From Stackebrandtia albiflava (GTDB taxonomy: Bacteria > Actinomycetota > Actinomycetes > Mycobacteriales > Micromonosporaceae), in assembly GCF_007994225.1 (NCBI RefSeq), contig NZ_VLLL01000005.1, forward strand, positions 1,845,142-1,909,141: DNA of 64,000 nt, in the 5' to 3' direction. Position 1 is the stretch's first letter; each line of letters opens with the position of its first letter. The position numbers were made by a program, and so were the translations under genes. Positions 36,605-45,838 of this stretch are shown in pieces. Below the pieces are notes generated by a model that was given only the letters and a program-made list of their open reading frames with translations, was not told the DNA's origin and made no database searches.

Positions 36605-37801
36605 TCAGACCGGCGGCGGCTGGTCGGGCCGCGGCGGTGCCGGCGGCGGAGGCGGCGGCAGCGGCGCGGTGCCACCCACCGGAGGCGGCGGCGGAACCGG
36701 CATCGTCCCGGTCGGCGGGATCGGCGGGGTGTCGAGCACCTGACGGGCCGCGTCACCGGCGGTGAAGTCGGGCGCCGACACGTGCGGCGAGGCGGGCAGC
36801 CTGCGGGTCTCGGCGGAGTCCGGCTCCGGCTCGGTGTCGGATTCCTCCACCTCCTCGTCCTCGACGTCCTCGACGTCGTCCCGGTCGGAGTCGGCACGGG
36901 AGGCGAATCCGCCGCCGATGCCGCCGGTGACCCCACCCATGGCGTTGCCGAACGCGTCCAGCGCCCGGGTCAGCTCGGCCGGGACCACCCACACCTTGTT
37001 CGAGGCACCCGCGGCGATCTGCGGCAGCGTCTGGAGGTACTGGTAGGCGAGCAGCTTCTCGTCGGGGTTGGAGCGGTGGATCGCCGAGAACACCGTCTCG
37101 ATCGCCTTGCTCTGACCCTCCGCCTGCAGGATCCGGGCCTGCCGGTCACCCTGGGCGCGCAGGATCGCGGCCTGCTGCTCACCCTCGGCCGACAGGATCT
37201 GCGACTGCCGGTTCCCTTCGGCGGTCAGGATCGCGGCGCGCTTGTCGCGTTCGGCGCGCATCTGCTTCTCCATCGAGTCACGCACGCTCGGCGGCGGGTC
37301 GATCGCCTTGATCTCCACCCGGGTCACCTTGATGCCCCACTTGCCGGTGGCCTCGTCGAGCACGACGCGAAGCGCACTGTTGATGGTGTCGCGGCTGGTC
37401 AGCGCCGTCTCCAGGTCCATGGAACCGACGACGTTACGCAGCGTCGTCACCGTCAACTGCTCCACACCCTGCAGGTAGTTGGCGATGGCGTAGGTGGCGC
37501 GCACCGAGTCGGTCACCATGTAGTAGATGACGGTGTCGATCGAGACCACGAGGTTGTCGGAGGTGATCACCGGCTGCGGCGGGAAGCTGACGACCTGCTC
37601 GCGCTTGTCGATGCGGCCGCGGACCGCGTCCAGGAACGGCACCAGGAAGTTCATTCCGGGCGTGAGGGTCCGGGTGTACTTCCCGAGCCGTTCGACGATG
37701 AACTCCTGCTGCTGCGGCACGATCTTGACCATCTTGAAGAACGCGATGATCACCAGTAGGGCCACCAGGCCCACGAAGAGCAGACCGATCGGATTGTCCA
37801 T
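36605..37801 (-). CDS. SPFH/stomatin-family membrane protein
   Basis: 398 residues: one N-terminal membrane helix (LLFVGLVALLVIIAFF), the SPFH/Band 7 domain (about 25-190; QQQEFIVERLGKYTRTLTPG), a flotillin-like coiled-coil rich in Glu/Ala/Gln (about 195-260), and a Pro-rich C-terminus ending in poly-Pro runs. It forms large membrane microdomain cages; homologous to M. tuberculosis Rv1488. The ATG overlaps the nfeD stop by 1 nt (TAATG), fixing the start and supporting a functional pair with NfeD. Confidence 0.93.
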   Translation of the reverse strand: MDNPIGLLFVGLVALLVIIAFFKMVKIVPQQQEFIVERLGKYTRTLTPGMNFLVPFLDAVRGRIDKREQVVSFPPQPVITSDNLVVSIDTVIYYMVTDSVRATYAIANYLQGVEQLTVTTLRNVVGSMDLETALTSRDTINSALRVVLDEATGKWGIKVTRVEIKAIDPPPSVRDSMEKQMRAERDKRAAILTAEGNRQSQILSAEGEQQAAILRAQGDRQARILQAEGQSKAIETVFSAIHRSNPDEKLLAYQYLQTLPQIAAGASNKVWVVPAELTRALDAFGNAMGGVTGGIGGGFASRADSDRDDVEDVEDEEVEESDTEPEPDSAETRRLPASPHVSAPDFTAGDAARQVLDTPPIPPTGTMPVPPPPPVGGTAPLPPPPPPAPPRPDQPPPV

Positions 37802-38235
37802 TACGGTTGCCTCCACACCATCGCGGTCGCGCCGCGGATTTCCACTATCTTCACTTCTTCTCCCGGTTCCAGTACCTGGTCGCCGTCGAACGAACGGGCG
37901 GTCCACGTCTCCCCGTCGATCTTGATCAAACCGTTATGGTTGTCGGTGCGTTCCAGCACGAGCGCGCTGCCGCCCTCCAACGCCTGAAGGCCGATGCCCG
38001 CGGCCGGGTCGGTGCGGTTCTCCCGCATCCGGCGCGCCACCGGGCGGACCACCACCAGCGCCAGGATCGACACCACGGTGAACACCAGTGCCTGGATCTC
38101 CACCGGGGCACCCAGGGCCGCCGCGATGGCCGCGGCCACCGCACCGCCGCCCAGCATCAACAGGACGAAGCTGAGGGTGAACAGTTCGGCGATTCCCAAA
38201 CCGATGGCCACCAACAGCCAGATAATCCACTCCAC
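37801..38235 (-). CDS. NfeD family protein
   Basis: 144 residues with two or three N-terminal membrane helices (IIWLLVAIGLGIAELF, GGAVAAAIAAALGA, LVFTVVSILALVVV) and a C-terminal OB-fold (residues 80-140, ending VEIRGATAMVWRQ). Short-form NfeD proteins partner stomatin-like proteins. GTG start (MEWIIW). Like Rv1487 it precedes the stomatin gene in a coupled pair. A weak hairpin (38272-38291) separates it from the upstream gene. Confidence 0.92.
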   Translation of the reverse strand: MEWIIWLLVAIGLGIAELFTLSFVLLMLGGGAVAAAIAAALGAPVEIQALVFTVVSILALVVVRPVARRMRENRTDPAAGIGLQALEGGSALVLERTDNHNGLIKIDGETWTARSFDGDQVLEPGEEVKIVEIRGATAMVWRQP

Positions 38236-38293
38236 CTATATAGCCTGTCATGAATCGAAGAGATCCGCATGTGTCGCCTGGTCGGGCGACAGG

Positions 38294-39073
38294 TCACCAA
38301 CCTATCCGAGCGTGGCAAGCCGCCCCGATGGCCTGTCGGCACGCGGCGGCCAGCGGACGCAACGCCTCCGACCTGGCCTGGGCCTCGGCGGCGGTGACCG
38401 CACCCCCCATGCCGTCGCGCCGCGCGACCTCCAGGGCGTGGTCCAGGAACAGCGAGCGCGCGTACAGCAGCCGGGCGCGCGAGTCGAAACCGGTGGGCAA
38501 CTGACGTTCGGCGAAGTCACGCAGGCCGGCCAGCTCGCCGCCGCCCCCGTTCCACGCCGCCACGTCCAGGGCGGTGAGCCTGCGGGTGCACTCGCGCAGC
38601 GCCTCGGACAGCGCCAGGTCGGCCTCACCGACCGGGACGACCTCCACCGGCGGCAGCTCATCCGGCAGCTCGCACCGCCACCACGTCAGTGTCGACCAGC
38701 TGTCACCGGACCCGGACGTGTGGTGCCGCCACTGCGGCACCAGCCCGACCCTCCCGGCTCGGACGGCCTCACCCGAGGCGAGGGCCAGTTCGGTGAACCG
38801 TCCGGCCCGGGGCAGCCCCCGGACGTCGCCGGGGACCGGCAACACCAGCCGGATGTCGTCGGCGGGGACCGCCGACAACACCGCCAACCCGTTCATCAAC
38901 GACTGCGGGACCTCCGGCGCCGCGGTGTCGACGACGTGCTGGTCGACTCCCGACAGGCCCCCACCGGTGATCGCGGTGACCACGTCGTCCAGTGAGACCC
39001 CGCCCGCACGCCAGGCCCGCAGCCACGGCACCAACCGCACCGCGGGTCCGATGAGCGCCGCCTTGTCGTTCAT
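38294..39073 (-). CDS. Conserved actinobacterial hypothetical protein (Rv1486c-like)
   Basis: 259-residue soluble protein with no recognised domain. Notable segments: LVPWLRAWRAGGVSLDDVV at the N-terminus, VLPVPGDVRGLPRAG centrally and a helical C-terminus. Position between hemH and nfeD matches Rv1486c in M. tuberculosis, conserved but of unknown role. It starts 15 nt after hemH, so it is co-transcribed. Confidence 0.8.
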   Translation of the reverse strand: MNDKAALIGPAVRLVPWLRAWRAGGVSLDDVVTAITGGGLSGVDQHVVDTAAPEVPQSLMNGLAVLSAVPADDIRLVLPVPGDVRGLPRAGRFTELALASGEAVRAGRVGLVPQWRHHTSGSGDSWSTLTWWRCELPDELPPVEVVPVGEADLALSEALRECTRRLTALDVAAWNGGGGELAGLRDFAERQLPTGFDSRARLLYARSLFLDHALEVARRDGMGGAVTAAEAQARSEALRPLAAACRQAIGAACHARIGW

Positions 39074-39088
39074 CGCCGGCGTCCGCGG

Positions 39089-40120
39089 TCAGCGGCCCAT
39101 GCCCGGCGGGCGGCGCGCGGGACAGCAGCCGTCGTCGTTGGGGTTCCACAACGGCAGTTTCCCGAGCCGCTTCACCGCGACACCGTCGGTGCGTTCGGCG
39201 ACCAACTCCCGCACCATCGTCACCACCCTGGCGTCCAGGCCCGGCGTTCCCGCCCGGTGGTAGGACATGCCGAGTCGGCGCGCGGTCTCGGCCGCCTCGT
39301 TGTCGAGGTCCCACAGCACCTCGAGGTGGTCGCTGAGGAAACCGATCGGTGACACCACGACCGCCTTGACACCCTCGGCGGCCAGCCGCTCCAGGTGGTC
39401 GTTGACGTCGGGTTCCAGCCACTTCGACTCCGGCGGCCCGGACCGTGACTGCCACACCACGTCGTAGGGCAGCCGTGACCGGGCGGCCTCCATCACCAGC
39501 GACGCGGTCTCGGCGACCTGGTCGGTGTAACGCGCGCCCTCCGGACCCGACACGTCGTTCATCGCGAGCGGGATCGAGTGGGCCGTGAACAGCACGCGGG
39601 TGTGGCCCTCGGCCTCGGCCGGCACCTGGTCGATGGAGTGCCGCAGGTGGTCGGCGAAGGGCTGCACGAACCCGGGGTGGTCGAAGAAGTGCCGGATCTT
39701 GTCGATCACCGGCGCCCGGCTCCCGACCGCCGCCCGGGCGGCCGCCAGATCCTCCAGGTACTGGCGGCACGAGGAGTACGAGCCGTAGGCGCTCGTGGTG
39801 AACGCCAACGCCCGTTTGACGCCGTCACCGGTCATGCGCTGCACCGCGTCGACGAGCATGGGCGGCCAGTTGCGGTTGCCCCAGTAGATCGGCAGGTTCA
39901 CTCCGTTGGCGGCGAAGTCGGCCTGCAGTGCCTGGATCAGCGAACGGCACCACTGGTTGATCGGTGAGACACCGCCGAAGTGGTAGTAGTGTTCGGCGAC
40001 CTCGGCGAGCCGCTCCTCGGGGATGCCTCTCCCCCGGGTGACGTTCCGCAGGAACGGCAGCACGTCGGCGGTGCTCTCGGGTCCGCCGAAAGAGACGATC
40101 AGCAATGCGTCGTAGGTCAT
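39089..40120 (-). CDS. hemH: Ferrochelatase (coproporphyrin III type)
   Basis: Inserts Fe2+ into coproporphyrin III in the Gram-positive haem pathway (also named cpfC). 343 residues. The active-site His is in LFTAHSIPLAMN and the metal Glu lies near the SPIGFLSDHLEVLWDLD segment. Actinobacterial enzymes usually carry a [2Fe-2S] cluster on four Cys; here I see one in SYSSCRQYLED and a CC doublet at the C-terminus (NPNDDGCCPARR), one fewer than usual. ATG 40120 (MTYDALLIVSFGG) is the normal start. It follows fabI, as in Rv1484-Rv1485. Confidence 0.94.
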   Translation of the reverse strand: MTYDALLIVSFGGPESTADVLPFLRNVTRGRGIPEERLAEVAEHYYHFGGVSPINQWCRSLIQALQADFAANGVNLPIYWGNRNWPPMLVDAVQRMTGDGVKRALAFTTSAYGSYSSCRQYLEDLAAARAAVGSRAPVIDKIRHFFDHPGFVQPFADHLRHSIDQVPAEAEGHTRVLFTAHSIPLAMNDVSGPEGARYTDQVAETASLVMEAARSRLPYDVVWQSRSGPPESKWLEPDVNDHLERLAAEGVKAVVVSPIGFLSDHLEVLWDLDNEAAETARRLGMSYHRAGTPGLDARVVTMVRELVAERTDGVAVKRLGKLPLWNPNDDGCCPARRPPGMGR

Positions 40121-40181
40121 GAGGTCGAAGAATTCCCGGAACTCGTGTAGTGGTCTCCCGAAAGCGCGGCGCGACGGTACA

Positions 40182-40964
40182 TCACGCGTCGCCGACCGGC
40201 ACGCCCACGGCGTGGAAACCGCCGTCGACGTGAACGATCTCACCGGTGGTGGCCGGGAACCAGTCCGACATCAACATCAGCGCCGCCTTGGCGACCGGCG
40301 TCGAGTCGGTGAGGCTCCACCCCAATGGTGCCCGCTCCTGCCAGGCACGCTCGAACTGCTCGAATCCGGGGATCGACTTGGCGGCCATGGTGCGCTGGGG
40401 TCCGGCGGCGACCAGGTTGACCCGGATGCCCTTGGGTCCGAGGTCGCGGGCCAGGTACCGCGTCACCGACTCCAGGCCGGCCTTGGCGACGCCCATCCAG
40501 TCGTAGACCGGCCACGCCTGCCTGGCGTCGAAGTCCATGCCGACGATGCCGGCGCCGGGCGTCAGCAGCGGCAGTGTGGCGACCGCCAGCGACTTGAACG
40601 AGAACGCCGACACCTGCAGTGCCGTCGCCACGTCCTCCCACGGGGCCGTCAGGAAACCGCCGCCGAGCGCCGACGGCGGCGCGAAGGCGATGGAGTGCAG
40701 CACGCCGTCGAGGCCGTCGGTGTGTTCCCGTACCTGCGCGGCGAGGCCGTCCAGCTGCGCGGTGTCGGTCACGTCCAGCTCGATCACCGGGGCGGGTTTG
40801 GGAAGGCGCGCGGCGATCCGGTTGACCAGCGACAGTCTCCCGAAACCGGTGAGTACGACCTCGGCGCCCTCCTCCTGGGCGAGTCTCGCGACGCCGAACG
40901 CCAAAGACTGCTCGGTGATCAGACCGGTGATCAGCAAACGCTTCCCATTCAGCAAACCGGGCAC
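40182..40964 (-). CDS. fabI: Enoyl-[acyl-carrier-protein] reductase (NADH), InhA type
   Basis: Last step of FAS-II elongation, reducing enoyl-ACP. 260 residues; Rossmann fold with the atypical Gly-Leu-Ile motif (LLITGLITEQSLAFGVA) and the YxxxxxxK pair in PVYDWMGVAKAGLESVTRYL. It is closer to InhA than to E. coli FabI (SIAFAPPSALGG loop). GTG 40964 gives MPGLLNGKRLLI with AAGGAG 5 nt upstream; GTG 40970 adds two residues. Downstream of fabG in the conserved fabG-inhA-hemH order. Confidence 0.95.
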   Translation of the reverse strand: MPGLLNGKRLLITGLITEQSLAFGVARLAQEEGAEVVLTGFGRLSLVNRIAARLPKPAPVIELDVTDTAQLDGLAAQVREHTDGLDGVLHSIAFAPPSALGGGFLTAPWEDVATALQVSAFSFKSLAVATLPLLTPGAGIVGMDFDARQAWPVYDWMGVAKAGLESVTRYLARDLGPKGIRVNLVAAGPQRTMAAKSIPGFEQFERAWQERAPLGWSLTDSTPVAKAALMLMSDWFPATTGEIVHVDGGFHAVGVPVGDA

Positions 40965-41005
40965 ATGCACTCCTTCAGCTCAGACTTCCGTTGCCACACC
41001 ACTCG

Positions 41006-41749
<744 letters not shown>

Positions 41750-41838
41750 TCAGATCGTACGCGGAGCCAGGTGACGGCTGTCCCGGTGCCCTGCGCCGAC
41801 GCCGCCGACCGTCCCGGATGCACACCCGCGGGCCGCCG

Positions 41839-42789
41839 TCAAGGCACCCGAGAAGTCCACATGAGACTCATGACGACCGCCGCGAACGCCAACACCAACG
41901 CCACCCCGATGAACCACTGCGCGATCTCCACCGCGATCGTGCGATGCCCGATGGACGAACCCATGTCGGCGTAGACGTCCTTGAGCTCCTCCACCGACGC
42001 CGCCTCGTAGAAGGTGCCCCCGGTCAACTCCGCCACGTCCGCCAGCGTCTGCCGGTCCACCGGAACCGGAGTCACCTGACCGTCGATCTCCACCGTCCCG
42101 GCGTCGGTCCCGAACGCGATCGTCGACACCGGCACGTTCGCCGCCTCCGCGGCCTCCGCGCCGTCCTCCACCAACCGGCCCGCCGTGCGGTACCCGTCCG
42201 ACAGCAACAGGATCCGCGCCGGCGCCAACTCCTGCGTACCGTCCGGCGGCACCGACTGGATCGCCTGCAACGACGAGAAGATCGCCTCACCCAGCGCCGT
42301 CGCCCTGTCCAGCGACAACCCCTCGATCGCCGACTTGATCTGGTTGCGGTCCTTCGTCGGCGACACCACCACGTTCGCCGACTTCGCGAACGACACCAAC
42401 CCCACGTTGTACTGCGGCGGCAACTCCGTCACGAACTCGCCCGCCGCCTCCTTCATCGCCTCGAACCGGGTCGGAGAGACGTCCTCGGCCTCCATCGACA
42501 ACGACACGTCCAACGCCAGGATGATCGTCGCCCGCTCCGTGGGCTCCTGTGTGTCCACCGACGGCCGCGCCATCCCCGTCGACATCACCAGCAGCGCACC
42601 CAGCAACACCGCTGCCGGCAGGTGCTTACGCCACCCGGGTCCCTTCGCCGCGATCCGGCTCAACAACTCCACGTTGCTGAACCGCACCGCGTAGGACTTC
42701 CGCCGCAACTGCGCGTACACGTACAGGCCGATCAGCGCCAACACCGGCAAGACCGCCAGCAGCCACCACGGTTCAAGAAACCGGATCAA
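41839..42789 (-). CDS. BatA-like VWA-domain membrane protein
   Basis: 316 residues: two N-terminal membrane helices (10-26 and 58-75), a VWA domain with an intact MIDAS (ALDVSLSMEAED near 94) and a C-terminal membrane helix (290-310), giving an exposed VWA on the membrane (BatA/Rv1481 type). It works with the MoxR ATPase and DUF58 protein, probably in envelope protein maturation (inference from MoxR systems). The TTG start overlaps the DUF58 stop (TTGA). Confidence 0.92.
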   Translation of the reverse strand: MIRFLEPWWLLAVLPVLALIGLYVYAQLRRKSYAVRFSNVELLSRIAAKGPGWRKHLPAAVLLGALLVMSTGMARPSVDTQEPTERATIILALDVSLSMEAEDVSPTRFEAMKEAAGEFVTELPPQYNVGLVSFAKSANVVVSPTKDRNQIKSAIEGLSLDRATALGEAIFSSLQAIQSVPPDGTQELAPARILLLSDGYRTAGRLVEDGAEAAEAANVPVSTIAFGTDAGTVEIDGQVTPVPVDRQTLADVAELTGGTFYEAASVEELKDVYADMGSSIGHRTIAVEIAQWFIGVALVLAFAAVVMSLMWTSRVP

Positions 42790-43766
42790 CGGGTCGTTCC
42801 TCTCGTACGAGCGTGACGCTGCGAAGCGACGAACCGGACGATGTCGCGCAACCAGTCCGAATCGGTGGACAACCGCAACCGGGCGGCCCCGGCCCTGCGC
42901 AACGACGCCGCGATCTGCTCGCGCTGCCGGGCCGCCGCCTCCGCGTATCTACGGCGAAACTCTGCATCACCGGTCTGGATCTCTTGCACCACACCGGTCT
43001 CGGGATCGATCAACTCAATGATCCCCACGTCCGGAAGCGACAGTTCACGGGGATCGACGATCTCGATCGCCAACACGTCGTGCCGCACCGACAACTTCCT
43101 GATCGGACGCTCCCAACCGTCCTCCGCCAGGAAGTCCGAGATCACCACCGCGAACCCCCGCCGCCGAGGCGGCCGGTGCAGCCTGTCCACCAACACCGAC
43201 AGATCGGTCCGGCCCGGAGCCACCACCTTCCGCCGCCCCCACCGGCCACTCGTCGACGGCAGCTCCGGCCGCATCGCCGCGACCTTCCGCAGCAACAACT
43301 GTGCACCCGAGTGCCCCGGCGCCGCCGGCACCACCGAAGGCGGCCCACCCGAACCCAGCACCGCACCGATCCGGTTCCCACCGCGCACCGTCAGATGCGC
43401 GATCGCCGCGGTCGCCGCCACCGCCAGGTCCCGCTTCAGGCACCTGGCGGTACCGAAGTCCAGACTCGCCGACAGGTCCACCGCCATCCACGTCTCCAAC
43501 TCCCGGTCGGCGATCGTGGTACGCACGTGAGGGGTCGTCGTACGGGCCGTCACCGGCCAGTCCATGTGCCGGACGTCGTCGCCGGGGCGGTACTCCCTCG
43601 ACTCACCCGGCTCGGTTCCCGGACCGGGCAGCAACCCCAGATAGTCGCCGTGCAGCAGCCCGTCCAACTTGTTGTTGATCAACAACTGGAGGTGGTTGAG
43701 CTGCTCGACGGCGTTCTTCCCCCGCCCGGCACCCCGGCTCAACGCCAGGAGTTCGGCGTCCCGCAC
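42786..43766 (-). CDS. DUF58 domain protein (MoxR partner)
   Basis: 326-residue soluble protein. The DUF58 core has REYRPGDDVRHMDWPVTART, and a VWA-like fold with ETWMAVDLSASLDFGTA carries a DxSxS-like site. The Rv1480 equivalent. The GTG start lies 3 nt after the moxR stop and the 3' end overlaps the BatA-like gene, so all three are translationally linked. Confidence 0.92.
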   Translation of the reverse strand: MRDAELLALSRGAGRGKNAVEQLNHLQLLINNKLDGLLHGDYLGLLPGPGTEPGESREYRPGDDVRHMDWPVTARTTTPHVRTTIADRELETWMAVDLSASLDFGTARCLKRDLAVAATAAIAHLTVRGGNRIGAVLGSGGPPSVVPAAPGHSGAQLLLRKVAAMRPELPSTSGRWGRRKVVAPGRTDLSVLVDRLHRPPRRRGFAVVISDFLAEDGWERPIRKLSVRHDVLAIEIVDPRELSLPDVGIIELIDPETGVVQEIQTGDAEFRRRYAEAAARQREQIAASLRRAGAARLRLSTDSDWLRDIVRFVASQRHARTRGTTR

Positions 43767-43769
43767 GGC

Positions 43770-44891
43770 TTACCGGCTCTCCGGCGCCGGCCAACCCGAC
43801 CCCGCCGGCCTCGACGGCGACTGGCCGCCGGGAGACTGATGGGTCGTCACACCACCGTGCGGCGGCACGTGATGCTGCTGCCGCGCGTCGGCGTCCTGCC
43901 GCGGCGTCACCGTCGGCGGCGGCACCGCCGCCATCACCCGCTCCACGATGTCCTCCGCCGGAACCCCGTCGGCCAAGGCGTCATAGGACAACACCAACCG
44001 GTGCCGCAGCACGTCGGCGGCGATGTCCTGGAGATCCTGCGGCAACGCGTAGTCGCGACCCCGCAGCACCGCCAACGCCCGGGTCGCCCGGATCAGCCCC
44101 AGCGACGCGCGCGGACTCGCACCATACTGGATCAGCCCCGCCACGTCGCCCGCCCCGAAGTCCGCCGGACGACGGGTCGCCAACACCAGCCGCACCGCGT
44201 AGTCCACCAGGGCGTTGTGGATGAAGATGCCGTCGGCCTTCGCCTGCAACCGCAGGATGTCGTCGGCCTGGAACACCGGCTCCGGCCGCGGCGGCGCCAC
44301 ACCCATCCGGTAGACGATCTCCCGCTCCTCGGCGTCGGTCGGGTAACCCACCACGATCTTCAACAGGAACCGGTCACGCTGCGCCTCCGGCAGCGGATAC
44401 ACACCCTCCTGCTCGATCGGGTTCTGAGTCGCCATGACGAGGAAGGGATCGGGCACCTTGTGGGTCTCGCCCCCGATCGACACCTGCTTCTCGCTCATGA
44501 CCTCCAACATCGCCGACTGCACCTTCGCGGGCGCACGGTTGATCTCGTCGGCCAGCAGGAAGTTGACGAAGACCGGCCCCAGTTCGACGTCGAACTTCTC
44601 ACTCGACTGCCGGTAGATCCGGGTACCGATGATGTCGGCCGGAACCAGGTCGGGGGTGAACTGCATCCGGGCGAAGTTGCCGCCGACCACCCGCGCAAGC
44701 GTCTCCACCGCCAGGGTCTTGGCCACACCCGGCACACCCTCCAGCAGACAGTGGCCACGCGCCAGCAACGCCACGAACATCCGCTCGATCATGCGATCCT
44801 GACCGACGATGACCCGCTTGATCTCGAACAACGCCTTTTCGAGCAGCTCGGCGTCCTGCGCCGGAGTGCGGGTCGGCTCGGTGTCGGTCAT
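43770..44891 (-). CDS. MoxR family AAA+ ATPase
   Basis: 373-residue AAA+ chaperone-like ATPase. Walker A is GVPGVAKT, Walker B FLLADEINRAPAKVQSAMLEVM, sensor 1 VMATQNPIEQEG, and a C-terminal lid follows (residues 240-330). The last 40 residues form a Gln/His/Pro-rich tail. Homologous to MoxR1 (Rv1479). First gene of the moxR-DUF58-VWA operon. The 198-bp gap to the divergent small gene holds no other recognisable feature. Confidence 0.95.
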   Translation of the reverse strand: MTDTEPTRTPAQDAELLEKALFEIKRVIVGQDRMIERMFVALLARGHCLLEGVPGVAKTLAVETLARVVGGNFARMQFTPDLVPADIIGTRIYRQSSEKFDVELGPVFVNFLLADEINRAPAKVQSAMLEVMSEKQVSIGGETHKVPDPFLVMATQNPIEQEGVYPLPEAQRDRFLLKIVVGYPTDAEEREIVYRMGVAPPRPEPVFQADDILRLQAKADGIFIHNALVDYAVRLVLATRRPADFGAGDVAGLIQYGASPRASLGLIRATRALAVLRGRDYALPQDLQDIAADVLRHRLVLSYDALADGVPAEDIVERVMAAVPPPTVTPRQDADARQQHHVPPHGGVTTHQSPGGQSPSRPAGSGWPAPESR

Positions 44892-45089
44892 GCGGTGGCC
44901 TCCAGTCGCGTCGAGCTGTCCCGACGATCTTAGTTAAGCGGCGGTCGCCCGCCCTGCCCGGTCGTGACGCCGGCGCACCCGGCCCCACCGCCCCATTATT
45001 CAGCGATCCCGCCAACCGCGTGGCGGGGTCGCCGTTCCCGCCGCCACCGGCCACCGCACCACCCCGCGGCCGTCGGTCACACTGGTCGG

Positions 45090-45296
45090 GTGACCGACAC
45101 CGACCGGATCTGCTCCGCCCGACGCTGCCGCAACACCGCCACCCGGCAGCTCCGCTGGCGCAACCCCGCCATCCACACCGGCGACCGGCACAAGACGTGG
45201 CTCGCGTGTGACGACCATCATGAATTCCTCAGCGACTTCCTCACCCGCCGCGGATTCCCACTCCAGACCACCGCGCTCCCGGTCGACCCACCGTGA
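45090..45296 (+). CDS. Small conserved actinobacterial Cys/His protein
   Basis: 68 residues with a probable zinc site: two Cys early (ICSARRCRN) and a Cys-x2-His-His later (ACDDHHEFLSDFL). The family is common in actinobacteria, and copies are sometimes mislabelled acetone carboxylase; function unknown. GTG 45090 is set by CACACT six nt upstream (leaderless type) and by homologue-like length. It is divergent from moxR and 38 bp upstream of the PH-domain genes. Confidence 0.75.
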   Translation: MTDTDRICSARRCRNTATRQLRWRNPAIHTGDRHKTWLACDDHHEFLSDFLTRRGFPLQTTALPVDPP

Positions 45297-45334
45297 CCGC
45301 GTCCGGTCCCACCCCGCCGCCCTAAGCTTGACGG

Positions 45335-45838
45335 ATGTCAGCACAGCACCCCGTATGGGAGACCTGGCCCGGCGACGTCGACTGGCGGCCGGTGTCCCCC
45401 CGGCTGGTGCCGGTACGGATCCTCGGCCTGCTCGCCGTGGGAGTCCCCCTCGCCGCCGGTGCCACCCTGGCGGCCTGGCTGTGGTGGCCCGGCCCGTGGC
45501 CGCAACTCGTCGCCGGTACCGCCGCCGCGATCCTGCTCGTACGCGCGCTGCTCACCCGCCGCGCGGTCAGGTCCTGGGGCTACGCCGAACGGGAGGACGA
45601 CCTGCTGATCAGGCACGGCGTATGGACGAAACGGCTGTCGATCGTGCCCTACAACCGCATGCAGTTCATCGACGTCAGCGCCAACCCCTTCCAGCGCATG
45701 TTCGATCTGGCGACCGTCAAACTGCACACCGCGGCGGCCACCAGCGACTCCACGGTCCCCGGTCTCCCGCCGGACGACGCGGCGGGTCTGCGGGACCGGC
45801 TCGCCGCGCGCGCCGAACGGGAACGTGAGGGACTGTGA
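45335..45838 (+). CDS. Bacterial PH-domain membrane protein (YdbS-like)
   Basis: 167 residues: two membrane helices (about 28-48 and 52-68) then a bPH_2 domain (RSWGYAEREDDLLIRHGVWTKR; SIVPYNRMQFIDV). YdbS/YdbT pairs are implicated in membrane homeostasis in Bacillus. TAAGCT lies six nt before the ATG (leaderless type). The stop overlaps the next PH-domain gene by 4 nt. Confidence 0.88.
   Translation: MSAQHPVWETWPGDVDWRPVSPRLVPVRILGLLAVGVPLAAGATLAAWLWWPGPWPQLVAGTAAAILLVRALLTRRAVRSWGYAEREDDLLIRHGVWTKRLSIVPYNRMQFIDVSANPFQRMFDLATVKLHTAAATSDSTVPGLPPDDAAGLRDRLAARAEREREGL

Noticed and set aside
42813-44933. 706-codon plus-strand ORF
   Set aside because: Antisense shadow over DUF58 and moxR, Arg/His/Pro-rich throughout, with both minus-strand genes fully supported by motifs.
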